A stretch of 64,000 nucleotides of DNA from NCBI RefSeq assembly GCF_009829075.1, contig NZ_WUQZ01000004.1, forward strand, positions 106,388-170,387, written 5' to 3'. The DNA is from Sphingobacterium composti. GTDB taxonomy: Bacteria > Bacteroidota > Bacteroidia > Sphingobacteriales > Sphingobacteriaceae. The notes under the pieces are model-generated. The model worked only from the letters and a program-made list of their open reading frames with translations. It made no database searches and was not told the origin of the DNA. This document shows, piece after piece, positions 27,534-37,431 of the stretch; position 1 is the first letter of the stretch, and the number at the start of each line of letters is the position of its first letter. Both the position numbers and the translations under genes were made by a program.

Positions 27534-30500
27534 AATTTTGGTTGATAGGTAGTCGAAGAGTAAAGGTATTAAGATTTTCTTTATCTATACTATAATTAAT
27601 CTGACCATTTAGTTTGATAGCAAGTGATTGTGCGAGTGAAAGTCCAAGTCCACTACCAGGGATACTTTTGCTATGCGTTAACCTATTGAACGGTTCAAAT
27701 ATGAATTCTTGATCTTTCTCCTTAATAATTATGCCATCATTTTTTACGGTAAATATTAAGTTTTTATTGTCCGTATCACTATGTAATTCCACCACAACAA
27801 TATTTTTAGAATACTTCAAGGCATTATTTAGTAAATTATTGCAAATGATTTCATAAGCTTCAAGATCTATAAAACAGGAAATATTTGGATCTATGTCAGT
27901 TATTAATGTTTTTTGCTGCGCTTCTAATGTCAGCTTGTAGTTGTCAATAAGTGCTTGCGTCGAGATGCTGATATTTTTTAGTTCAAAATTAAACTTAAAG
28001 CCTTTTGTCTCTACTTTTCTGAAATCTAAAAGTTGGTTGCTAAGTGCGATAAGTCGTTCCGTGTTATTCTGAATATTTTGGAGCAATTTATCTGTTATTG
28101 GATTGTAAGGAATCTTAGTCACTAGTTTTTCCAATGGGGCTTTAATTAGAGTCAGTGGTGTACGTATTTCATGTACAACATCCGTATAGAAGTTAATCTT
28201 AGATTGGTAAAGCTCCTGTTCACGTAGATTTTGTATCGTCAAAAGATGTTCCTTGTTTTTCTGTTTTATGCGTTCATTAAAATGATAGGCAACAAATAGT
28301 ATAAGTCCAATTAGCATTGAAAAGTAGAGTATGAAAGCAGGTATACTGGCCCATATCGGTGGCAAAATTTTAATTCTGAGTTTACGTTCACTAGTAAATC
28401 CAAATCCATTGGGATCTTCGGCTTTGACAATAAAATCATAATTTCCAGGCAATAGTTTTGTGAAATGTGCACTTGTAGAACCATTGGTTGTCACCCAATC
28501 TTTATTTACTCCGTCTAACTTATAACTGTATTTAATAGAATGTGGTGAATCGAATAATAATGCTGTGAAATCTAAACTAAAGGAAGATTGATCGTATTTA
28601 AGGATGATCTCATCAGTAAAAAGAATTGATTGCGTCAATATAGAATCAGGGTCATGTTGATTTATCTCTTTATTATTGACCGTTAATTTGGTTATATATA
28701 TAGGTGTATTTGCATTATACTTTATCTGATTAAGTTTTTTTGGTTCAAATCGAATCATGCCATTAATGGTGCCGAAATAAAAATGCCCTTCTCCATCATC
28801 AAAAGCTGAGTTATAGTTAAACTGAATCGAAGGTAATCCAGACTCCATATTAAATAAGCGGGTACTATTTGTCGCAGGATTATATCTTGTTAAACCTTTG
28901 GACGTTGTAATCCATAGGTTATTACTCTGGTCCTCTAATATGGCAAATACAATTTTACTAGGTAGAGAAATATTAGGTTTAATAAATTCAAATTCGCCAT
29001 TTTTATTTATAAGCTTGCTTAATCCGCCTTCTGTTGCTATCCAAATGTGCCCTTTGGAATCTTCAAAAATAAAATTAATCTTATTATTAGGTAATGAATT
29101 GGAATCATCTGAATTATGAGAAAAATGTTTTTGGATATTTTTGGTGGGATGGTACATATATAATCCACTTCTCCATGTGCCCAACCACACATAGCCATTT
29201 CTATCTTCAAATAGTGTTGTATAGGACATTCTAAATGGTACATGATGTATAGGATGAAAGGATTTATTTGTTATATCAAAGGAATAATGTCCTCGGGTAG
29301 TAGCTAGTAAAATTTCTCCAGACCTACTTTTTTTGATATCATACAAGAAGTTACTTTTTAGTGAAGAAGAAGAATTGCCATCATATTCAGCGTGATATAT
29401 AACTTTTTTTGACGTAGAATTGAAGATATCCATGCCATATACAAATGTCCCAAGGATAATGTTGTCATCATGTGTCAACAATCCATGTGTATTGTTATCG
29501 GAAAGACCTACAGTTTCTACACTAAAATTTTCTATTTTGCCAGAAGTAGGATGGAGTTTGCTCAATCCACCATTTTCTGTGCCTAACCAGATCATCCCAT
29601 TTTTATCTTTGTTGATAACCCGTACAACAGTGCCTAATAATTTCCCTCCTTGCGTTTTTGACATGAACTTCTCAATAAGACTATTATTCTTATGGTAGTA
29701 ATTTATGCCTCCGAAATAGGTTCCCAGCCAAATGCCTCCATCTTTGTCTTTTAAAATATTATAAATAGCGTTATCAGAGATTCCCCAAGGATTATTTTCA
29801 GCTTTTTTGATGTTAATGTATTGTTTGCTTTCAATATTGTATATAAAAAGTCCTGATTCTGTTGCAAACCAATACTCTTGATCATTTATTTGTAGAATAT
29901 CGCGTACATACAAAAACTGCTTCAAGTGATCGAGTCCTAACAACCACTTAACTGAAGTCTCATCTTTTGAAATAGATCCAACACCTGCTTTGGAAGTTCC
30001 AAAAATTAAATTTCCTCGTTCATTTTCAATAATCTTTTGAATGGCAAACCAATCTTTAGGACCATATGTACGCTCAAGGTTAATAATTGTTTTGGATCGA
30101 AATTGCTCTAACTGACAAATTTTGCCGGTGAAGGTTCCATAATATAATTTATCGTCATCTGTACACAATATAGCAGATATGTTGTTTTGGTCTGCATTTA
30201 TCTTGGTTGTTCTTTTTTTTGTATAATCGTAAAAATAAAGACTCTGATTAGCGATAAACCACATATTATTTTTAGAATCTTTTTTGATAACAGGTATATC
30301 AGCATAAGCAAATTCTTCATCCAACAAGGAGAAAGTTTCATATAATGGATTATAAATATATATACCTTGGTCAGTACCTATCCATATTTGTTTTTGATTA
30401 TCTTCTATTAGGGAAATTATGTTATTCGCAACCGTATTAAGCACCTGATTTCGAATATCAAAGTGTTTGAAATTATTGCCATCAAATCTATCCAGTCCAT

Positions 30501-30678
30501 CTTTTGTTCCAAACCACAAAAAACCATAACTGTCCTGCATACTGCAGATAACAGTGTTGTTAGAAAGACCATCGGTTATTTGGTAATGATTAAAGTAATA
30601 AGGCTGTGCATACTGCTGTTTGGGCAATATGAGTGAAAATAGAATTAATAGCCATAGTCCTATTTTATACATTATCAT
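27517..30678 (-). CDS. Sensor histidine kinase with two-component propeller (Reg_prop, Y_Y_Y)
   Basis: 1053 residues, the sensor part of a hybrid-type system. After a signal peptide there are many Reg_prop propeller repeats (for example GFLWFGTKDGLDRFDGN, GGIWLGTYFGGINYYHKN, GHIWIATEGGLSKL), together forming two beta-propellers in the periplasm. A Y_Y_Y domain follows (SFSLDFTALLFDSPHSIKY, YDFIVKAEDPNG), then one membrane span (about 760-785). The cytoplasmic kinase has phospho-acceptor His836 in VVHEIRTPLTLIKAP, an N-box NNLLNNALKYSKN and a G-box PGSGLGLSLAQ. It stops right after the ATPase domain (LRLPINQNYVYEC). In most Bacteroidota PULs the receiver and AraC domains continue in the same chain; here they form the next ORF. 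It presumably senses a mannan-derived oligosaccharide. Confidence 0.92.
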   Translation of the reverse strand: MIMYKIGLWLLILFSLILPKQQYAQPYYFNHYQITDGLSNNTVICSMQDSYGFLWFGTKDGLDRFDGNNFKHFDIRNQVLNTVANNIISLIEDNQKQIWIGTDQGIYIYNPLYETFSLLDEEFAYADIPVIKKDSKNNMWFIANQSLYFYDYTKKRTTKINADQNNISAILCTDDDKLYYGTFTGKICQLEQFRSKTIINLERTYGPKDWFAIQKIIENERGNLIFGTSKAGVGSISKDETSVKWLLGLDHLKQFLYVRDILQINDQEYWFATESGLFIYNIESKQYINIKKAENNPWGISDNAIYNILKDKDGGIWLGTYFGGINYYHKNNSLIEKFMSKTQGGKLLGTVVRVINKDKNGMIWLGTENGGLSKLHPTSGKIENFSVETVGLSDNNTHGLLTHDDNIILGTFVYGMDIFNSTSKKVIYHAEYDGNSSSSLKSNFLYDIKKSRSGEILLATTRGHYSFDITNKSFHPIHHVPFRMSYTTLFEDRNGYVWLGTWRSGLYMYHPTKNIQKHFSHNSDDSNSLPNNKINFIFEDSKGHIWIATEGGLSKLINKNGEFEFIKPNISLPSKIVFAILEDQSNNLWITTSKGLTRYNPATNSTRLFNMESGLPSIQFNYNSAFDDGEGHFYFGTINGMIRFEPKKLNQIKYNANTPIYITKLTVNNKEINQHDPDSILTQSILFTDEIILKYDQSSFSLDFTALLFDSPHSIKYSYKLDGVNKDWVTTNGSTSAHFTKLLPGNYDFIVKAEDPNGFGFTSERKLRIKILPPIWASIPAFILYFSMLIGLILFVAYHFNERIKQKNKEHLLTIQNLREQELYQSKINFYTDVVHEIRTPLTLIKAPLEKLVTKIPYNPITDKLLQNIQNNTERLIALSNQLLDFRKVETKGFKFNFELKNISISTQALIDNYKLTLEAQQKTLITDIDPNISCFIDLEAYEIICNNLLNNALKYSKNIVVVELHSDTDNKNLIFTVKNDGIIIKEKDQEFIFEPFNRLTHSKSIPGSGLGLSLAQSLAIKLNGQINYSIDKENLNTFTLRLPINQNYVYEC

Positions 30679-30849
30679 TCTTGGTTTATTTGGTTGTTTA
30701 TAATTAATTGACCAAATATATAATCTATATAATCAAAATTATATGAATATAGTAATGATAAATGTCACTTTAAGACTGTTTGGAAAAGGAATGATACAAA
30801 TCGGTATTATTTTGAGATAATATGAAGATCGCTTTAAAGATTCCCCCTT

Positions 30850-30857
30850 TATATTTG
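30850..30857 (+). promoter_or_regulatory. Candidate -7 box for GH127-GH2-DUF4965 operon
   Basis: TATATTTG matches TAnnTTTG exactly. It predicts a transcript start near 30864 and a leader of about 32 nt before the ATG at 30896. No good -33 box is seen, which would fit an activator-dependent promoter. Confidence 0.5.
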
Positions 30858-30895
30858 AGTAATCAATTATACACAATTATAATCCTATCTGCACC

Positions 30896-32941
30896 ATGAA
30901 AAAGTCTTTATTCATAGCTTTAGTATTAAGCTTAAATAGTAGCGTACTTTTTGCGCAGCAAGAATCAATTACGAGTATCCAAGAGTTGCCTATTGGCTCT
31001 AGGAATAAACATTATATTAACAACAGATTACCACTAAAACAAAATGTATTAATCAAGTTACCAGTTCGTAATATTCGTCCTTCGGGGTGGTTAGGACGAT
31101 ATTTGGAATTGCAGAAGGATGGTTTGACAGGTAATTTGGGCGAAATAAGTGCATGGTTATCGAAAAAGAATAATGCTTGGTTGAGTAAAGATGGATCGGG
31201 AGACCATGGTTGGGAAGAAGTGCCTTATTGGTTAAAAGGATACGCACATTTGGGCTATATATTGAACGATCCAAAAATCATTGAAGAATCCAAAATTTGG
31301 TTAGAGGCAGCAATTCAAAGCCAACGTCCTGATGGATATTTTGGTCCATTGATATTGAGACATAATAAACCTGACTTATGGGGCAATATGATCATGCTTT
31401 GGTGTTTGCAGTCTTATTACGAGTACAGTGGAGATCAACGTGTGCTAACATTAATGACGAATTATTTTAAATGGCAACACAAACTTCCCGATAGTTTCTT
31501 GTTAGAAGATTATTGGGAAAATAGTCGTGGAGGAGATAATTTATTGTCTATCTATTGGCTTTATAATCGTACCGAGGGCAACGAATGGTTATTAGAATTG
31601 GCTGATAAAATTCATCGAAATACTGCAGATTGGACAAAAAATCGCGATCTACCAAATTGGCATAATGTAAATGTAGCACAATGTTTTCGAGAGCCAGCGA
31701 CCTATTATTTGAAGACTCATGATGTTAGACATTTAAAAGCTACTTATGATAATTTTCATTATGTGAGAGAGGTCTTTGGACAAGTACCAGGAGGTATGTT
31801 TGGTGCAGATGAAAATGCGCGTCCGGGCTTTACGGATCCTCGTCAAGGCGTAGAAACCTGTGGTATGGTCGAACAAATGGCTTCTAATGAAATTTTGTTA
31901 GGAATCACAGGCGATCCTTTTTGGGCGGATCATGCCGAGGAGGTAGCATTCAATACCTACCCAGCAGCGGTTACGGCCGATTTTAAAGCTTTACGCTATA
32001 TCACAAGTCCAAATATGACAATTAGCGACAGTCACAACCATTCGCCAGGTATAGAGAATAGTGGACCTTTTTTGATGATGAATCCCTTTAGTTCTAGATG
32101 TTGTCAACATAATCATAGTCAAGGTTGGCCATACTATGCAGAGCATTTATATATGGCAACGAATGATAATGGTGTGGCTGCTGTATTGTTTGCAGCTTCT
32201 ACAGCCGATGTGAAAGTAGGGAATAAAGGAGAAGTTAGCATCCAACAAAGTTCTAATTATCCATTCGAAGAATCTATTGCTTTTACAGTAAATACGAAGC
32301 AAAAAAACATTGCTTTTCCATTTTACTTACGGATACCAGATTGGGCGAATCAAGCAGAAGTAAAAGTCAACGGAAAAAAATATAGTGTTGCACATGGAGC
32401 TAAATATTTCAAAATAGATCGCCAATGGAATAATGGAGATAAAATCGAACTTATTCTGCCTATGACCATCAAGGTGAAAACTTGGGAAGAAAATAAGAAT
32501 GCGGTAAGTATCATGCGTGGTCCATTGACGTATTCCTTAAAAATAAAAGAAGAATATGTTCAAAAGGACAGTAAAGCATCAGCTATTGGGGATTCAAAAT
32601 GGCAAGAAAATGCTGATCCGTCTAAATGGCCATCGTATGAGATTTTACCAGCGAGCGATTGGAATTTTGGAATCGTGAAAAGTGAACTAGAGCGTCCAGA
32701 AAATTTGAAAGTCATAAAAAGAGAATGGCCGAAAGATTCATTCCCATTTGAAGCCAATGCAGTACCAATTTCAATCACCATAAAAGCTAAACAGCTCAAA
32801 GAATGGTTGGTCGATCGACATGGATTGACAGGTGTATTACCTTTGAGTCCATTAGTTGTTGATACCCAAGAACAAGTGGTAGAACTGATCCCAATGGGAG
32901 CGGCTCGATTGCGTATTTCAGCGTTTCCGGTTGTAAAATAA
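30896..32941 (+). CDS. GH127-like (DUF1680) glycoside hydrolase, putative beta-L-arabinofuranosidase
   Basis: 681 residues with a signal peptide (MKKSLFIALVLSLNSSVLFAQ). The core is the DUF1680/GH127 (alpha/alpha)6 barrel. Zinc-binding and catalytic residues of beta-L-arabinofuranosidase can be matched: Glu320 and Cys322 in GVETCGMVEQ, and the adjacent cysteines Cys402-Cys403 in SSRCCQHN, the first being the expected nucleophile. A C-terminal beta-sandwich follows (FPFYLRIPDWANQAEVKVNGK). The family includes GH127, GH146 and relatives with other specificities, so beta-L-arabinofuranose is the likely but unproven target. It is the first gene of a three-enzyme operon with GH2 and DUF4965 proteins. 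Confidence 0.85.
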   Translation: MKKSLFIALVLSLNSSVLFAQQESITSIQELPIGSRNKHYINNRLPLKQNVLIKLPVRNIRPSGWLGRYLELQKDGLTGNLGEISAWLSKKNNAWLSKDGSGDHGWEEVPYWLKGYAHLGYILNDPKIIEESKIWLEAAIQSQRPDGYFGPLILRHNKPDLWGNMIMLWCLQSYYEYSGDQRVLTLMTNYFKWQHKLPDSFLLEDYWENSRGGDNLLSIYWLYNRTEGNEWLLELADKIHRNTADWTKNRDLPNWHNVNVAQCFREPATYYLKTHDVRHLKATYDNFHYVREVFGQVPGGMFGADENARPGFTDPRQGVETCGMVEQMASNEILLGITGDPFWADHAEEVAFNTYPAAVTADFKALRYITSPNMTISDSHNHSPGIENSGPFLMMNPFSSRCCQHNHSQGWPYYAEHLYMATNDNGVAAVLFAASTADVKVGNKGEVSIQQSSNYPFEESIAFTVNTKQKNIAFPFYLRIPDWANQAEVKVNGKKYSVAHGAKYFKIDRQWNNGDKIELILPMTIKVKTWEENKNAVSIMRGPLTYSLKIKEEYVQKDSKASAIGDSKWQENADPSKWPSYEILPASDWNFGIVKSELERPENLKVIKREWPKDSFPFEANAVPISITIKAKQLKEWLVDRHGLTGVLPLSPLVVDTQEQVVELIPMGAARLRISAFPVVK

Positions 32942-32965
32942 TATAAACTAAATAACATTTATTTG

Positions 32966-34798
32966 ATGAAAAGAAAGATTTTTGTAGCATGTCTTATGCT
33001 GGCAAGTCAGCTTAATTTTGCCCAAGAATGGAAACCAGCAGGTACTAAAATTTTAACTCCTTGGGGAGAAAAAGTTACCCCACAACAGCCTCATCCAGAA
33101 TATCCACGTCCTATGTTGGTGCGTGAGAATAATTGGCAAAACCTTAATGGATTGTGGAATTATGCTATTACAGCAGCGGATCGCAAGGACTTTCCTCAAA
33201 CATGGGAAGGTCAAATATTGGTGCCTTTTGCTGTTGAGTCTGCATTGTCGGGTGTAGGCAAAGAAGTAGGAAAAGATAAAGCATTGTGGTATCAAAGAAC
33301 AATAACGCTTGATAAAAATGTAAATAAGGATAATATTCTCTTGCATTTTGGAGCAGTAGATTGGCAATGTGATGTATATGTAAATAATAGTTTAGTAGGA
33401 AGACATGAAGGAGGTTTTAATTCTTTCTCTATGGACATTACCAAATTTGTTAAAAAAGGAGCGAAGCAAGATATTGTCATTCGAGTATGGGACCCTACTG
33501 ATGATGGACCACAGCCACGTGGTAAACAAATCAAAAATCCTCATGGCATTTGGTATACACCTGTCACAGGAATTTGGCAAACGGTATGGGTAGAAAGTGT
33601 GCCGAAAACTTATATTGCGAATACCAAACAAACCCCACAATTTGATTCAGGAAAATTGACTTTCGAAGCAAATGTAGAAGGAAGCCAAAGCGGAGATCAG
33701 ATAAAAGTTGCAGTGATGGATGGCAATAAACAGATTAAAGCCCAAATACTGGATGTAAATACGACAATGGATATCCACGTTCCAAATCTAGAAGCGTGGT
33801 CACCGTCAAATCCAAAATTATATGATTTGGATGTACAGTTAATTCGAAATGGAAAAGTAATTGACAAAGCAAAAAGTTATTTTGCAATGCGTAAGATTTC
33901 GATGGAAAAGGACAAAAATGGTATTCAACGTATGATGTTGAATAATAAATTTGTGTTTCAATATGGCCCATTGGATCAAGGTTGGTGGCCTGATGGATTG
34001 CATACAGCACCTTCGGATGAAGCCCTCAAATTTGATGTCATCAAAACCAAAGAAATGGGTTTCAATATGATTCGTAAGCATATCAAAGTAGAGCCCGCAC
34101 GTTGGTATCGCCATTGTGATAGTATAGGTATGCTCGTATGGCAGGATATGCCTAGCGGTGATTTGGGAGGAAATAGTTGGGATATGCAGCCAGGTAAAAT
34201 TTCGGGGGATCTAAGAGATAAAAATCGTTCGGCTGAATCAGAAGCTTATTTTCGTAAAGAATGGAAAACCATTATGGAGACACTGCATAATTATCCTAGT
34301 ATAGTTGTATGGGTACCATTCAATGAAGCATGGGGACAGTTCAAGACAAAGGAAATTGCCGAATGGACCATGGCATTTGATGATTCTCGATTGATTAATA
34401 GTGCGAGTGGTGGTAACTTTATGTATACAGGACATATCTTAGACATTCATAATTATCCTGATGCAGCCAGTCCAGATCCAGATGTTTTCGGCTCACAATT
34501 TATATTGGCTTTAGGAGAATTTGGTGGTTTAGGATTACCTGTAGATGGCCATACTTGGCAGCAAAAAGATAATTGGGGTTACCAAAGCTTCAAAAACAAA
34601 GAAGAGCTTTTTAATAGATATAAAGATTTGGTCAATAAGTTAGATAAACTTATACCTCTTGGGTTATCTGCCGCTGTCTATACGCAGACTACCGATGTCG
34701 AAGTCGAGACAAACGGACTGATGACCTATGACCGTAAAGTAATTAAAATATCTGAAGCAGAATTGGATAAAGTGCACCGTAAATTGTACGCGCATTAA
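32966..34798 (+). CDS. Glycoside hydrolase family 2 enzyme
   Basis: About 610 residues: signal peptide (MKRKIFVACLMLASQLNFAQ), an N-terminal sugar-binding jelly-roll (ENNWQNLNGLWNYAI, LWYQRTITLDKN, WQCDVYVNNSLVGRHEGGFNSFS), an Ig-like domain, and a TIM barrel. The catalytic acid/base is Glu454 in PFNEAWGQ and the likely nucleophile is Glu518 in LGEFGG. The protein is short for a classic beta-galactosidase and lacks the large C-terminal domains. The family covers beta-galactosidase, glucuronidase, mannosidase and arabinosidase activities, and specificity cannot be told from this sequence. The start is ATG 32966, directly after a TTG. It lies 24 nt after the GH127-like gene. Confidence 0.88.
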   Translation: MKRKIFVACLMLASQLNFAQEWKPAGTKILTPWGEKVTPQQPHPEYPRPMLVRENNWQNLNGLWNYAITAADRKDFPQTWEGQILVPFAVESALSGVGKEVGKDKALWYQRTITLDKNVNKDNILLHFGAVDWQCDVYVNNSLVGRHEGGFNSFSMDITKFVKKGAKQDIVIRVWDPTDDGPQPRGKQIKNPHGIWYTPVTGIWQTVWVESVPKTYIANTKQTPQFDSGKLTFEANVEGSQSGDQIKVAVMDGNKQIKAQILDVNTTMDIHVPNLEAWSPSNPKLYDLDVQLIRNGKVIDKAKSYFAMRKISMEKDKNGIQRMMLNNKFVFQYGPLDQGWWPDGLHTAPSDEALKFDVIKTKEMGFNMIRKHIKVEPARWYRHCDSIGMLVWQDMPSGDLGGNSWDMQPGKISGDLRDKNRSAESEAYFRKEWKTIMETLHNYPSIVVWVPFNEAWGQFKTKEIAEWTMAFDDSRLINSASGGNFMYTGHILDIHNYPDAASPDPDVFGSQFILALGEFGGLGLPVDGHTWQQKDNWGYQSFKNKEELFNRYKDLVNKLDKLIPLGLSAAVYTQTTDVEVETNGLMTYDRKVIKISEAELDKVHRKLYAH

Positions 34799-34826
34799 TT
34801 CTATTATTTAGCTAAATTTCTAAACT

Positions 34827-37307
34827 ATGAATTTCAGAAGTAATATTATCTTTTTAGCCTTATTGATATGTTGTGTTACTAATTTGGTAGCACAGCCATC
34901 ACGGGTTAAGAATGACTTGCGTGCCCCTGCATTTCCCCTAATCACAATTGATCCGAACACCAGCGCATGGTCATACTCAGACAACCTGTATGATGATGCG
35001 GTAAGGCATTGGACAGACAAACCTTTTCCTCTCTTGGGAGTAATCAAAGTAGATGGTATTGCTTATCGCTTTTTAGGAAAAGAGGAGATTGAATTGGAAC
35101 CCATAGCCAAAATGGCTGAACACGAATCTTGGTCTGCAAAGTACACGGTTCAAGAGCCATCCAAAGATTGGACCCAAATAAATTTCTCCGATTCAAATTG
35201 GAAAACTGGTTCTGCGCCTTATGGTACTTTAGACTCAGAGCCTAATTCAAAAACTGATTGGCAAGAACCGAAAATTTGGGTTCGACGTGAGGTTATTTTG
35301 AAGGAAGATTTGGTGGGAAAACCAGTGTATATAGAATTTACACATGACGACGATGCTATGATGTTTGTGAATGGTATTGAAGTGGCTAATACAGGGCAAG
35401 CAACAGGCAAAAACCGTAGAATGAAACTATCGGAAGAGGTTGTGAAGACCTTAAAAAAGGGGAAAAATATTATTGCAGGATACTGTTACAATAGAGTTGC
35501 TAATGGATATTTTGATTTCGGAATGTTTACCGAGAGAAAAAACACTATTTCATTTGCAAAATCAGCCATTCAGAAGTCTGTCGATGTACAAGCTACACAA
35601 ACTCACTATCAATTCGAGTGTGGACCTATAGATTTGAATATCTCATTTATAGCCCCATTACTTTTGACTGATTTGGATTTGGTATCAAGACCTGTAAATT
35701 ATATCAGCTATAAAGTGAAATCACGTGATGGTAAGAAGCATGAGGTGCAAATTTATTGGGAAGCATCATCAAATTGGGCAGTTGATTCTCCTTTGCAAGA
35801 ATCTGTGAGTATGCAATACAAAACTGGAAACTTACAATACGTAAAGACTGGAAGCAAAAGTCAAGAAGTATTAGGAAAAAAAGGAGATCATATTCGAATA
35901 GATTGGGGATATTTCTATATGGCAGCTGATGCTGAAAAATCAAAATCAGCTCTTGGTAATGGGCCTAAATTGCGAGAACAATTTTTGAAGGGAAATACTA
36001 TCCAATCTGCACAAAATGGAAATCAACTAGTGCTTACACAAAATTTTGTAGTATCTGGGACTCATGCTGATAAAGTAATGATTGGCTATGATGATATTTA
36101 TTCTATACAATATTTTGGTAAAAATCTACGTCCATATTGGAATAGAAGTGATAATAGTAGTATAGAAAAACAATTTGAGTTAGCAGATAGGGAGTTTGTA
36201 AAACTAAAGACTGCCTGTGATAATTTCGACGCGGAATTATGGAATACAGCGACGCGTACTGGAGGTGCGGAATATGCAGCATTGACAGCACTTGCATATA
36301 GACAATCTATAGCAGCTCACAAACTTGTTCAAGCTCCAAATGGTGATTTGTTATGGCTTTCTAAAGAAAATGACAGTAATGGTTCTATGGGGACAGTTGA
36401 TGTTACATATCCTTCTGCACCATTATTCTTGTATTACAATCCTGAATTGGCAAAAGGTCTGCTAAATCATATATTCTATTATAGCGAAAGTAAGCGTTGG
36501 ATCAAGCCATTTGCTGCACATGACATCGGAACTTATCCTATTGGAAATGGTCAGACATATGGAGGCGATATGCCTGTTGAAGAATCAGGAAATATGCTTA
36601 TCCTGACTTATGCAATAGCCAGAATGGAAAATAATGCTGATTATGCTTTGAAACATTGGGATGTACTTACGACCTGGACCAATTACCTTGTAGAGCATGG
36701 TCTTGATCCAGATAACCAATTGTGTACAGACGATTTTGCAGGGCACTTTGCGCATAATGCAAATCTTTCTGTGAAAGCAATTGTAGCAATCGGATCATAC
36801 GGTTACTTAGCAGAGATGTTAGGTAAAACCGATGTAGCTAAAAAATATATAGCGATTGCTAAGGATATGGCATCACAATGGAAAGAAATGGCTGCTGATG
36901 GTGATCATTATAAGTTGACTTTTGATAAATCTGGTACGTGGAGTCAAAAATATAATTTGATATGGGATAAACTGCTAGACATGAATATATTCGATAAGTC
37001 TATTTTCAAAACAGAAATAGCTTATTATCTTACTAAGCAAAATCATTATGGTTTACCATTAGATAATCGTAGAACCTATACTAAGACAGATTGGATCATG
37101 TGGTCAGCGACTTTAGCAGATGATAAGTCAACATTTCAAAAGTTTATTAGCCCAATGTACAAGTTTATGCATGAAACTACTGATCGAGTACCAATGTCGG
37201 ATTGGGTATATACCGATAAACCAACACGCTCGGGCTTTAAGGCGAGATCCGTGGTTGGAGGGTATTTTATCAAAATGCTAGAAGAGAAAATTAATAGTAT
37301 AAAATAA
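34827..37307 (+). CDS. Glutaminase A-like protein (DUF5127/DUF4965/DUF1793)
   Basis: 826 residues with a signal peptide (MNFRSNIIFLALLICCVTNLVAQ). The N-terminal block DLRAPAFPLITIDPNTSAWSYSDNLYDDAVRHWTDKPFPLLG is the family start. A galactose-binding-like jelly-roll is inserted at about residues 90-220 (DWTQINFSDSNWKTGSAPYG, DDDAMMFVNG). The C-terminal (alpha/alpha)6 region includes EYAALTALAYRQSIAAHKLV, DVTYPSAPLFLYYNPELAKGLL, AAHDIGTYPIGNGQTYGGDMPVEESGNMLIL and DDFAGHFAHNANLSVKAIVA. Fungal relatives are called glutaminase A, but bacterial members sit in PULs and their fold resembles glycoside hydrolases, so an unrecognised glycosidase role is plausible. Third gene of the operon, 28 nt after GH2. 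Confidence 0.8.
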   Translation: MNFRSNIIFLALLICCVTNLVAQPSRVKNDLRAPAFPLITIDPNTSAWSYSDNLYDDAVRHWTDKPFPLLGVIKVDGIAYRFLGKEEIELEPIAKMAEHESWSAKYTVQEPSKDWTQINFSDSNWKTGSAPYGTLDSEPNSKTDWQEPKIWVRREVILKEDLVGKPVYIEFTHDDDAMMFVNGIEVANTGQATGKNRRMKLSEEVVKTLKKGKNIIAGYCYNRVANGYFDFGMFTERKNTISFAKSAIQKSVDVQATQTHYQFECGPIDLNISFIAPLLLTDLDLVSRPVNYISYKVKSRDGKKHEVQIYWEASSNWAVDSPLQESVSMQYKTGNLQYVKTGSKSQEVLGKKGDHIRIDWGYFYMAADAEKSKSALGNGPKLREQFLKGNTIQSAQNGNQLVLTQNFVVSGTHADKVMIGYDDIYSIQYFGKNLRPYWNRSDNSSIEKQFELADREFVKLKTACDNFDAELWNTATRTGGAEYAALTALAYRQSIAAHKLVQAPNGDLLWLSKENDSNGSMGTVDVTYPSAPLFLYYNPELAKGLLNHIFYYSESKRWIKPFAAHDIGTYPIGNGQTYGGDMPVEESGNMLILTYAIARMENNADYALKHWDVLTTWTNYLVEHGLDPDNQLCTDDFAGHFAHNANLSVKAIVAIGSYGYLAEMLGKTDVAKKYIAIAKDMASQWKEMAADGDHYKLTFDKSGTWSQKYNLIWDKLLDMNIFDKSIFKTEIAYYLTKQNHYGLPLDNRRTYTKTDWIMWSATLADDKSTFQKFISPMYKFMHETTDRVPMSDWVYTDKPTRSGFKARSVVGGYFIKMLEEKINSIK

Positions 37308-37328
37308 GTTAGTTAGTAATTACAATGT

Positions 37329-37358
37329 AAACCTCATCAGTTCTTCTTGATGAGGTTT
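37329..37358 (+). terminator. Terminator after the GH127-GH2-DUF4965 operon
   Basis: A perfect 11-bp stem (37329-37339 and 37348-37358) with an 8-nt loop and a T-run, marking the right end of the polysaccharide locus. Confidence 0.8.
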
Positions 37359-37431
37359 TTTTGTGAAAAATTTTGCTAATAGTTTATGGTATCGGATTTG
37401 CTTATATTTAATAGACTTAAAATGAGATTTT

